In this document: positions 1 through 5,590 of the stretch, piece by piece | Numbering within the stretch: position 1 is the stretch's first letter | Layout of the letters: the number at the start of each line of letters is the position of its first letter | Assembly (NCBI GenBank): GCA_028709985.1 | Contig: JAQUTB010000117.1 | Span: 1-6,102, forward strand | Direction: 5' to 3' | Length of the DNA stretch: 6,102 nucleotides | Source of the DNA: Dethiosulfovibrio sp. | GTDB taxonomy: Bacteria; Synergistota; Synergistia; Synergistales; Dethiosulfovibrionaceae | Program-made: the position numbers and the translations under genes | Notes under the pieces: generated by a model | The model's database searches: none | What the model was told of the DNA's origin: nothing | The model's input: the letters and a program-made list of their open reading frames with translations, nothing else

Positions 1-168
1 TAATGTAACGTTGTCAATCCTTCCCTGTTTGTCGGGACACCGTATCTCCCTCACCGCTCCCCCGTAGTTCAGCACCTTCACTCTGAGTCCCGACCCGTCG
101 GAAAGGCAAAACTGTACCACCGGATCGCCCTCACCGGTCCTACCGAAGGAGGATATGTCTATGGCCAA
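1..168 (-). CDS. galM: Aldose 1-epimerase (mutarotase), N-terminal part only
   Basis: Aldose 1-epimerase interconverts the alpha and beta anomers of hexoses such as galactose and glucose in the cytoplasm. Only the first 56 codons are in the window; the gene continues past the left edge. The translation begins LAIDISSFGRTGEGDPVVQF and carries the family's N-terminal pattern: a short FG segment, a Gly-rich turn, V-L-N-Y-G-G-A-V (residues 32-39) and C-P-D-K-Q-G (44-49). These match the usual 'NYGA..I.....PD..G' region. The catalytic His and Glu lie further on and cannot be checked. The TTG start at 168-166 is chosen because GAGGTG (180-175) sits exactly 6 nt upstream, and no ATG or GTG in frame has comparable spacing. 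The gene is divergent from the kinase and probably belongs to a separate carbohydrate unit. Family assignment is fairly sure. The symbol is by family only. Confidence 0.8.
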   Translation of the reverse strand, partial: MAIDISSFGRTGEGDPVVQFCLSDGSGLRVKVLNYGGAVREIRCPDKQGRIDNVTL

Positions 169-174
169 AGAAAT

Positions 175-180
175 CACCTC
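175..180 (-). promoter_or_regulatory. Shine-Dalgarno site deciding the TTG start of the epimerase
   Basis: On the minus strand GAGGTG is followed by ATTTCT and then TTG. The site extends the anti-16S match to GAGGTGAT. The 6-nt gap recurs at other starts in this window, which makes it a useful local yardstick. Confidence 0.7.
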
Positions 181-229
181 TTTTTTATGTATCCAAAATT
201 GGACTCACAGAATACAAATCCTCCCTAAC

Positions 230-257
230 GTGACCCTCTAACTCTTTAGTCTATAAT
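230..257 (+). promoter_or_regulatory. Sigma70-type promoter for the kinase-regulator genes
   Basis: There is a perfect TATAAT at 252-257. GTGACC (230-235, 4 of 6 matches to TTGACA) lies 16 bp upstream. Transcription would start near 264, giving a leader of about 20-30 nt before the kinase start. This is the best promoter seen in the divergent intergenic stretch. I could not find an equally convincing one for the epimerase on the other strand. Confidence 0.6.
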
Positions 258-276
258 AGTGTCAGTGGAAATATCA

Positions 277-284
277 GGGAGGTG
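277..284 (+). promoter_or_regulatory. Shine-Dalgarno site overlapping the nominal GTG start of the kinase
   Basis: GGGAGGTG is a near-perfect ribosome binding site. The only standard in-frame start codon near the 5' end, GTG at 282, is its last three bases and so cannot be served by it. Six nucleotides downstream is ATT (291), followed by ATC (294). This argues for a non-canonical start codon. Confidence 0.65.
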
Positions 285-1550
285 TTAGATATTATCATCG
301 GCGATGAAACATCTCAACGCAAGGCCCTGACCTCGGCGGTCGAGTCCCTGCACAGCCTCACTGGCCTGCCTTTGGGAGTGGTCATGGCGAGGGATCTGGT
401 TCCCAGGTTGACCAACGAAAAGGTGGTCGTGGCTGGGATCCCCTTATCGTGCAGGAAATGGCATCTCAGGGATCCTGTCAGGGGTGAGCAATGTCGCTCC
501 GAGGCCAGAAAGCTCTTCACCCTCGACTGGCGTAAGGGGCTTTCTTTTAGCACATGCGCTATGGGCTTTGACACCTTCGCCTGCCCCATTCTCCGAGATG
601 ACCGCCTTGAGGCCATACTTTTCGGTCACGGCTTTTTTTTAGATAAAAGACCGGACGATGAAAATATTATATCCCTCATCTCCGGTTACGGGATAGATCA
701 GAGGGAATATTTCAGTGACCTGGAGGACGTAAGGGTATTTTCCATGGAGGCAGTCCGGGTGATAGCCGCTTCTGCGGCGAAGGTGATAGAGGCTGTGCTT
801 ACCTCAAACAGCGACGGTCGATGGGCAAACGGGGAGAGACCATGGGCCTCGGAGGATCCATTTCAGCCCTTTGTACGAAAGCTATCCCATGAGATAAGGA
901 CCCCTCTAGCCGCCATCCAGGTTCACGCCAAGAGATATATGAGGAGGATAGCCAAGGGCCTCCCTGTCAACCTGGAGTCTCTCAGGCTATCTTTGGAGGA
1001 CATAAGCGACGGAGCGTCCCAGATAGAGAGCATGATACAGAGGTTTTCCAGTTTTGGAGATCGCTCCAAAAGGCCCTTTCAGGTCGTCTCCCTCAGGTCG
1101 ATATGCGAGGAGGCCTGGCGAATGGTTCGGGTCTCTCGAGGACCTGGGGCATCCAGGGTTTCCTTTGCCTGTTTAATACCGTCGGACTGCGCGATTTTAG
1201 GCGACGGCTACGATCTTTTCAGGCTGTTTGTAAATCTGTTCGTCAACTCATGGAATTCCATCGACAGACTGGGACTGGGACACGGCAACCTGAGGGTAAT
1301 CTCGTCCTACTGCGACTATCACTTGGCGATCTCGGTCGAGGACGACGGGGAGGGCTTCCCGAAGGGGAAGGGAAGCCCCGAGGAGAGGCTCAGGGACCAC
1401 CCTGTATCCGGTTCCGGAGTTGGACTCACTGTGATTAACTCGGTGATAGCAGACCACGGTGGCAGGGTAGAACTGAGGGACCGAGATCCATCAGGCGCCA
1501 TAGTCGTGGTTCGTTTTCCCAGGATAAACAAAAATATCGAGGGGGAATAA
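282..1550 (+). CDS. Cytosolic PocR-domain sensor histidine kinase
   Basis: A two-component sensor kinase that would autophosphorylate on His and pass the phosphate to the adjacent regulator. Residues are numbered from GTG 282. Residues ~16-172 look like a PocR ligand-binding domain: C57, C71, C92 (in FSTCAMGF) and C101 (ACPI), followed by LFGHGFF. The PocR family is thought to sense small organic molecules such as propanediol; the ligand here is unknown. The HisKA helix has SHEIRTPL with phospho-acceptor His203. The HATPase domain has an N-box with N318 and N322, G1 as D354-D-G-E-G358, and G2 as GSGVGL (377-382). No membrane segment or signal peptide is visible, so the protein should be cytoplasmic. 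It ends 5 bp before the response regulator, which points to a cognate pair. The start is uncertain: GTG 282 lies inside the Shine-Dalgarno sequence, and ATT 291 or ATC 294 fits the spacing better. The kinase call is very sure; the PocR assignment is good but made by eye. Confidence 0.92.
   Translation: MLDIIIGDETSQRKALTSAVESLHSLTGLPLGVVMARDLVPRLTNEKVVVAGIPLSCRKWHLRDPVRGEQCRSEARKLFTLDWRKGLSFSTCAMGFDTFACPILRDDRLEAILFGHGFFLDKRPDDENIISLISGYGIDQREYFSDLEDVRVFSMEAVRVIAASAAKVIEAVLTSNSDGRWANGERPWASEDPFQPFVRKLSHEIRTPLAAIQVHAKRYMRRIAKGLPVNLESLRLSLEDISDGASQIESMIQRFSSFGDRSKRPFQVVSLRSICEEAWRMVRVSRGPGASRVSFACLIPSDCAILGDGYDLFRLFVNLFVNSWNSIDRLGLGHGNLRVISSYCDYHLAISVEDDGEGFPKGKGSPEERLRDHPVSGSGVGLTVINSVIADHGGRVELRDRDPSGAIVVVRFPRINKNIEGE
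1352..1378 (+). repeat. Inverted repeat inside the kinase gene
   Basis: A perfect 9-bp arm pair, GGGCTTCCC (1352-1360) and GGGAAGCCC (1370-1378), surrounds a 9-nt purine-rich loop. It encodes the glycine/lysine-rich ATP-lid stretch just after the G1 box. No T-tract follows, so it is not a standard terminator. It may be a by-product of coding a GFPKGKGSP-like segment. Confidence 0.5.
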
Positions 1551-1555
1551 ATATT

Positions 1556-2704
1556 ATGTCTCAAATAGCGATAATAGAGGACGATATAGGGCTCAGAAGA
1601 GGGGTTGCGGACTGTCTGGAGGACTTAGGGCACGAGGTGCGCTGTTTTGCCAGCGTCGAGGAGGTGAGGCCCTCTATCTCCCATTGGATACCGGACGTGC
1701 TTGTGTTGGACCTCAACCTCCCAGGCGAGGGAGGTCTCTCTTTCTTGCGGTCGATTCGGGAAAAAGGTCCCTGGATGGAGCTCCCGGTGCTGGTCGTCAG
1801 CGGGCGGACCTACGCTAGGGACAGAATCCAGGGGCTAGAGGCAGGGGCCGACGACTATCTCTCCAAGCCCTTCGACCCGGACGAGCTTTGCGCCAGAGTC
1901 GACTGTCTTAAAAAAAGGGCATACAACAGATCCGTAGCCCCTATAGATGGAGATGGGGTCGTCCAGACCAAGGATATGATGCTGAACGTCAGGGAGAGAA
2001 GGATATGGAACGGGATAAGGTGGTTTAGTCTCACGCCGATGGAGTTCAGACTTCTCGCCACTTTCTTGCGCTATCCTGGCAGGGTTCTTTCGGTGGACGA
2101 TCTTCTCAGGATGGTTTGGGAGTTCCCTTCCGGGACAGGGAATCCCTCGTTGGTCCGTTGGGCGGTAAATCAGCTGAGGTCCAAGGTGGAGGTGGAGCCC
2201 AGCAGGCCCAAGAGGCTGATAACCAGGCCCAGAAAAGGTTATTTTTTTGCAGGTGAGGGGATAGCCACGTCCGGTGATGGGGCTGTATCTGCTTTTTCGG
2301 AGCCACCTGAGTTGACGTCATCTCTGGTGGCTCAGGCCCCTGTTGGGATAGCAGCTCTGGACCATAAAGGTCGATTTATCCTCTGGAACGACAGAGCTGG
2401 AAGGGTTTTAGGCTACTCCAAGGAGGAAATTCTGGGGGTCCCAATGCAGAGGAAGATCCATCCCGACTCGTCTCAGGATGTCTTGAAGAGCGTGGCGGCC
2501 ATAGCCGAGACAGGCTATGTGGCGGAAAGCTGCTTCGATGTGGGGCTACTGCACAAAGATGGATATCGGGTGAACTTAAGGGTTCTCCTGCATCCCTTTG
2601 TTCTGTCAGGCACGAACTACGTCGCTGTGGTATTTCAGTCTCCCGCGCTGGAGGATAAGTCGATTATGATGTATACCGAAAAAAGAGAGGTCAACGTGAT
2701 GTAG
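1556..2704 (+). CDS. OmpR-family response regulator with C-terminal PAS domain
   Basis: A DNA-binding response regulator, probably phosphorylated by the kinase encoded 5 bp upstream. Residues ~3-118 are a receiver domain with acidic pocket E8, D9, D10, phospho-acceptor D52 (in LVLDLNLPG), S82 and K104 (SKPF). Residues ~137-232 are an OmpR/PhoB winged helix: SLTPMEFRLL, the recognition-helix region LVRWAVNQLRSKV, and the C-terminal hairpin RPRKGYFF. A linker of about 20 residues (~233-252) leads to a PAS domain at ~253-365 (APVGIAALDHKGRFILWN, then LGYSKEEILG). In the OmpR class the winged helix is normally the last domain, and proteins are usually about 220-240 aa. This one is 382 aa, so the PAS is an added sensory or dimerisation module. 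The ATG start follows GAGGGGG with a 10-nt gap. The gene ends 44 bp before the chemoreceptor start with no terminator between, so cotranscription is likely. Confidence 0.93.
   Translation: MSQIAIIEDDIGLRRGVADCLEDLGHEVRCFASVEEVRPSISHWIPDVLVLDLNLPGEGGLSFLRSIREKGPWMELPVLVVSGRTYARDRIQGLEAGADDYLSKPFDPDELCARVDCLKKRAYNRSVAPIDGDGVVQTKDMMLNVRERRIWNGIRWFSLTPMEFRLLATFLRYPGRVLSVDDLLRMVWEFPSGTGNPSLVRWAVNQLRSKVEVEPSRPKRLITRPRKGYFFAGEGIATSGDGAVSAFSEPPELTSSLVAQAPVGIAALDHKGRFILWNDRAGRVLGYSKEEILGVPMQRKIHPDSSQDVLKSVAAIAETGYVAESCFDVGLLHKDGYRVNLRVLLHPFVLSGTNYVAVVFQSPALEDKSIMMYTEKREVNVM
2300..2333. repeat. 34-bp concentric palindrome at the winged-helix/PAS junction
   Basis: A dyad centred between 2316 and 2317 pairs at 15 of 17 positions. 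Outer arms are GAGCCACC (2300-2307) and GGTGGCTC (2326-2333). Inner arms are GAG (2309-2311) and CTC (2322-2324). The core is TGACGTCA (2313-2320). Only the pairs 2308/2325 and 2312/2321 mismatch, both T against T. It lies inside coding sequence, in the linker between the DNA-binding and PAS domains of the regulator. Its function is unknown. Confidence 0.75.
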
Positions 2705-2734
2705 AATTAAAGCAACGCTAGTGGTCCATCAGGA

Positions 2735-2742
2735 GAGGGGTG
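2735..2742 (+). promoter_or_regulatory. Shine-Dalgarno site for the chemoreceptor, favouring ATG 2749
   Basis: GAGGGGTG ends 6 nt before ATG 2749. The upstream in-frame GTG at 2740 overlaps the site itself and has no other ribosome binding site, so the shorter protein is preferred. Confidence 0.6.
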
Positions 2743-2748
2743 TTCCGT

Positions 2749-3894
2749 ATGACGAAAAAAGATCTTTTCATGGAGTTTGCCGTTTTGAAGGGGATACAGT
2801 CCGCCATGCCCGATCCCTATTACGTCAGGGATATGGAGTACAACGTTATACTTTGGCCCAAGGCTATGGAGCAACTGACCGGATATTCCGCAGAGGAGGC
2901 GTCCCGAATAAAGTGCGGCGACATCTTCCGAGCGTCGGTCTGCAAGGACTGTCCTACCCAGAAGTGCGTCATGAGCAGATCTTTCCTGAAGGATGTCCAG
3001 GTCGACGTCTACCATAAGGATGGACACAGGATAACCTCTCTGGTGTCCAACGCAGGTGTTTACGACGAGGACGGCAACCCCCTAGGGGCGGTGGAGATAG
3101 TCAAGGACTATACCGCCTACTCCAACCTAGTGTCTAAAATAGGCTCTATCACAGGACAGTTAGCCTCCCTGGCGGAGGAGCTGGCCGCATCTTCTCAGGA
3201 GGTTTCCTCCATGTCGGAGACCATGAGCACTCAGGCCGAGGGAGTGTCGGCCTCAGCGGATAAGGGACTGGGTGCTGCTAAGTCCATGGAGGACAAGTCC
3301 TTAGCCTGTATCAACTTTGCCCGTGACGCCGACGATGGGATGGAGCAGGTCGGTAAATCCATGGGATTCTCCACGGCAAAGATACACGAGCTTATGGGGA
3401 AATCGGAGAGCATCGGCAACGTTATATCGACCATACAGAACATAGCGAAACGTACCAACCTCCTGGCCCTCAACGCTGCCATAGAGGCGGCCAGGGCGGG
3501 GGAAGCGGGGCGAGGTTTTGCGGTAGTGGCCGATGAGGTGAAAAAACTGGCAAACAACTCCCTTCTATCGGTGAAGGAGATAGCTGACACTATAGAGGAG
3601 ATAGTTTCCCTGGTGTCCCTGACCACCGATTCCATCTCTCACACCGAGTCGGAGCTGGCCTCCGGCAGAGATGTCCTTAAAAAGCTGATCGACCAGATCG
3701 GCGTCATAGGAGAAGAGGCGTCCAGCCAGGTCAAGGTAGTGACCGAGATATTCTCCTCCGCTGGGGAGAGCGTCACCATAAGCAGACACCAGCAGAGGTC
3801 CATGAACGAGGTCGCCGAGGCCGGGCAGACCATAGCCTCCATATCCCAGGATCTCCAGAACGAGTTTGAGACATTCAGCAAGATCAACATGTGA
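2749..3894 (+). CDS. Soluble PAS-domain methyl-accepting chemotaxis protein
   Basis: A cytoplasmic chemoreceptor of 381 aa that would signal through CheW/CheA to the flagellar motor. It begins [10 protein letters not shown]; the start at 2749 is set by ribosome-binding-site spacing. Residues ~13-125 form a PAS domain ([20 protein letters not shown], then LTGYSAEEA). This carries a cysteine cluster C56, C65, C68, C73 ([20 protein letters not shown]), which suggests redox, metal or Fe-S sensing. Residues ~130-381 are the coiled-coil signalling domain. The conserved hairpin tip is at ~232-262: [17 protein letters not shown], then [15 protein letters not shown]. No transmembrane helix, periplasmic domain or HAMP is seen. 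The protein ends in helix (FETFSKINM) with no clear CheR-tether pentapeptide on a flexible tail. A strong hairpin terminator begins 23 bp after the stop, so this gene likely closes the kinase-regulator-receptor transcription unit. Its position suggests the receptor and kinase monitor related cytosolic cues; that is inference. Confidence 0.93.
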   Translation: MTKKDLFMEFAVLKGIQSAMPDPYYVRDMEYNVILWPKAMEQLTGYSAEEASRIKCGDIFRASVCKDCPTQKCVMSRSFLKDVQVDVYHKDGHRITSLVSNAGVYDEDGNPLGAVEIVKDYTAYSNLVSKIGSITGQLASLAEELAASSQEVSSMSETMSTQAEGVSASADKGLGAAKSMEDKSLACINFARDADDGMEQVGKSMGFSTAKIHELMGKSESIGNVISTIQNIAKRTNLLALNAAIEAARAGEAGRGFAVVADEVKKLANNSLLSVKEIADTIEEIVSLVSLTTDSISHTESELASGRDVLKKLIDQIGVIGEEASSQVKVVTEIFSSAGESVTISRHQQRSMNEVAEAGQTIASISQDLQNEFETFSKINM

Positions 3895-3917
3895 CATAAC
3901 CGTTACTGAGTCGAAAC

Positions 3918-3954
3918 CCACCTCCCCTATTATCCTAGGGGAGGTGGTCTTTTT
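3918..3954 (+). terminator. Intrinsic terminator or attenuator overlapping the next gene's start
   Basis: A perfect 12-bp stem, CCACCTCCCCTA (3918-3929) with TAGGGGAGGTGG (3936-3947), has a 6-nt loop and is followed by TCTTTTT (3948-3954). This is a textbook Rho-independent terminator 23 bp after the chemoreceptor stop. Its right arm contains GGAGGTG, the best Shine-Dalgarno for the EAL-CBS-GGDEF gene, and the T-tract runs into that gene's likely TTG start (3953). Read-through transcripts would therefore have the ribosome binding site buried in the stem. Confidence 0.85.
3940..3946 (+). promoter_or_regulatory. Shine-Dalgarno site inside the terminator stem
   Basis: GGAGGTG lies 6 nt before TTG 3953, the same gap as at the epimerase start. 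Later in-frame ATG codons at 3962 and 3968 are 15 and 21 nt away and have no site of their own. Confidence 0.6.
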
Positions 3955-5590
3955 GGCCGTTATGTTGATGGACGACGTGGTTTATTGCGAGGAGGTTAGC
4001 ACGGTGTTTCAGCCTGTTGTAGATCTCTTCGGCGGTCAGGTGTGGGGATATGAATTCCTCTCCCGGGGCCGCCCTCCGGTGGAATCGGCCTGCGAGCTTT
4101 TTGACAGGGCGGAGCGACTTGGAACCCTGTGGGAGCTTGAGGAGCTGTGTCGAAGCTCCACCCTTAACGTACTTTCCGACGTGATCGACTCGGAGGATAA
4201 GAGAGTGTTCATAAACGTGACCCCTTCGGTCTTCTTGGACGACAGGTTCCCTGCCTCCTTCAACGGTTTTGTGGTGGAGAGGCGGGGGATCAGGGCGTCT
4301 CAGGTGGTCATAGAGTTGACCGAGAGGCAGGAGGTCTCAGATTATGGCCTCCTATCCAGACGGGTCGAGGAGATGAAGGAGCAGGGCTTTCGTATCGCCA
4401 TAGACGACCTGGGTGCGGGGCACTCCGGTCTTATAATGCTGGCATCCTGTATACCGGACTACATAAAGCTGGACATGGCCCTCATTCGGGATATCCACGA
4501 GGAGCCCAGAAAACAGCACATAGTCCGATCGCTGGTGGGGCTGGCCTCTCAGGTCGAGTCCAGGATTATCGCCGAGGGCGAGGCCCCGGATGGACTCCTG
4601 TCCATGACAACCAGGGCCAGGGCCATGCAGAGGGACGAGATCTCCTGCAAGGACCTTTGGTACGTCATGAAGAACACCCCCGAGTTCGACCACGGGGTTG
4701 TCCTGGACGGCAAGACCCCGATGGGGTTGGTAACCAGAAACGATTTCGCGTCCAAGATGGGAGGGGCCTACGGCTTCCATCTATTCCAGAACAGGCCTGT
4801 GGAGGCAGCGGCGAAGAAGAACTTTTTGTCCGTGGGACACAGTTGCTCGATTCGACACCTTTCCAAGCTGGCAATGGAGCGGTGTCCAGACGCTATCTAC
4901 GATCCAGTGGTGGTCGTGGACACCAGGGGTCACTATATGGGGACCGTGACCATGAAGCAGGTCATAGCCAGGTCGGCTGAGATAGAGGTTAGGCAGGCCC
5001 TCACCTGCAATCCCCTGAGCGGCCTTCCGGGAAATCAGGAGATCCAGCGGTGGATCTCCCGATGTAAGGGCTGTGACTCTCCCTTTACGCTGATATACGC
5101 CGATCTGGACCGTTTTAAGGAATACAACGACACCTACGGTTTTATCGAGGGAGACGGCCTGATAAAACTCACCGCCTCGGTGCTCCAGGACGGTTTCAGC
5201 GAGCTGGGAAGCAGGGTATCCCTCGGGCACGTGGGGGGAGACGATTTCGTGGCGGTCGTCACAGGCAACCTCCCGGAGGGATGTCTCGACTCGATCTGCC
5301 GGGAGTTCGACAGGAGAAAGAGGGATTTTTTCCACCAGGAGGACTGGGATAGAGGTTTTTTCTGCTCTGTCAACAGAAAAGGGGAAAACTGCAATGTGTC
5401 ACCCGTGACGTTGAGCTTAGCCGTCATAGAGAAGGAGAACCTGGGCTGGGACATCCATCCGGCCAAGATGTCCGAGATAGCTGCGTCCCTGAAACACAGG
5501 GCAAAACAGCTCACCTACGAGACAGGGCGAAGCGGATGGGTCCAGGAGCGTAGATTTCACGGAAGCGAAGCGGGAGGTATGGTGTCATGA
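3953..5590 (+). CDS. EAL-CBS-GGDEF cyclic-di-GMP protein with shortened EAL domain
   Basis: A 545-aa soluble protein of cyclic-di-GMP metabolism or sensing. Residues ~14-215 are an EAL (phosphodiesterase-type) domain: E34-F-L in place of EAL, N88 (FINVTP), E121 (IELTE), D151-D152 (IDDLGAG) and K172 (YIKLD) are kept. After AEG (207-209) the usual end of the barrel, including the QGY-type motif, is missing and the sequence jumps to EAPDGLL. Residues ~216-346 look like a CBS pair (LDGKTPMGLVTR, then DPVVVVDTRGHYMGTV), which could bind an adenine nucleotide. Residues ~352-521 are a GGDEF (diguanylate cyclase-type) domain with YADLDRFKEYNDTYG and GGDDF (428-432); there is no RxxD inhibitory site. 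Net activity is uncertain: the EAL may be inactive, and GGDDF is a variant signature. TTG 3953 is chosen by ribosome-binding-site spacing; ATG 3962 or 3968 are alternatives. The stop overlaps the next gene's start (ATGA). Confidence 0.88.
   Translation: MAVMLMDDVVYCEEVSTVFQPVVDLFGGQVWGYEFLSRGRPPVESACELFDRAERLGTLWELEELCRSSTLNVLSDVIDSEDKRVFINVTPSVFLDDRFPASFNGFVVERRGIRASQVVIELTERQEVSDYGLLSRRVEEMKEQGFRIAIDDLGAGHSGLIMLASCIPDYIKLDMALIRDIHEEPRKQHIVRSLVGLASQVESRIIAEGEAPDGLLSMTTRARAMQRDEISCKDLWYVMKNTPEFDHGVVLDGKTPMGLVTRNDFASKMGGAYGFHLFQNRPVEAAAKKNFLSVGHSCSIRHLSKLAMERCPDAIYDPVVVVDTRGHYMGTVTMKQVIARSAEIEVRQALTCNPLSGLPGNQEIQRWISRCKGCDSPFTLIYADLDRFKEYNDTYGFIEGDGLIKLTASVLQDGFSELGSRVSLGHVGGDDFVAVVTGNLPEGCLDSICREFDRRKRDFFHQEDWDRGFFCSVNRKGENCNVSPVTLSLAVIEKENLGWDIHPAKMSEIAASLKHRAKQLTYETGRSGWVQERRFHGSEAGGMVS
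5572..5578 (+). promoter_or_regulatory. Shine-Dalgarno site of the Cache-domain gene
   Basis: GGGAGGT lies within the last codons of the upstream gene, 8 nt before ATG 5587. It supports a translationally coupled start at the ATGA overlap. Confidence 0.6.

Noticed and set aside
192..203. TCCAA-AA-TTGGA dyad in the divergent intergenic region as an operator
   Set aside because: Arms of 5 bp are too short to support without a second copy or a known regulator. No other repeat was seen between 169 and 281.
1103..1438. 111-codon plus-strand frame inside the kinase gene
   Set aside because: Frame-shifted shadow of the HATPase region, rich in Arg and Gly, with no known motif.
2740..2748. GTG 2740 as the chemoreceptor start
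   Set aside because: It overlaps the Shine-Dalgarno sequence. ATG 2749 has correct spacing and the PAS domain begins well after it.
2705..2748. Terminator or promoter between the regulator and chemoreceptor genes
   Set aside because: No inverted repeat, T-tract or paired -35/-10 elements are visible in this 44-bp gap.
3079..3088. CCCCTAGGGG palindrome in the chemoreceptor gene
   Set aside because: Ten bases with no extension on either side; explicable by chance and by Pro-Leu-Gly coding.
3231..3635. 134-codon minus-strand frame inside the chemoreceptor gene
   Set aside because: It is Ala/Ser-rich and antisense to the highly conserved signalling tip. No ribosome binding site or family resemblance supports it.
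3862..3891. C-terminal EFETF of the chemoreceptor as a CheR/CheB tether
   Set aside because: It matches the loose aromatic spacing of NWETF, but it lies in the continuing coiled coil with no flexible linker and is not at the extreme end.
3866..3952. Long N-terminal extension of the EAL protein from TTG 3866
   Set aside because: It would overlap the chemoreceptor by 29 bp, read through the terminator stem, and encode no recognisable part of the EAL domain. A well-placed ribosome binding site serves TTG 3953 instead.
4431..4437. TATAAT-like hexamer inside the EAL gene as an internal promoter
   Set aside because: No reasonable -35 element lies 16-18 bp upstream and no gene start follows nearby.
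4781..5335. 184-codon open frame on the minus strand inside the EAL-CBS-GGDEF gene
   Set aside because: It is antisense to conserved CBS and GGDEF motifs, has no recognisable domain, and is an expected shadow of biased codon use.
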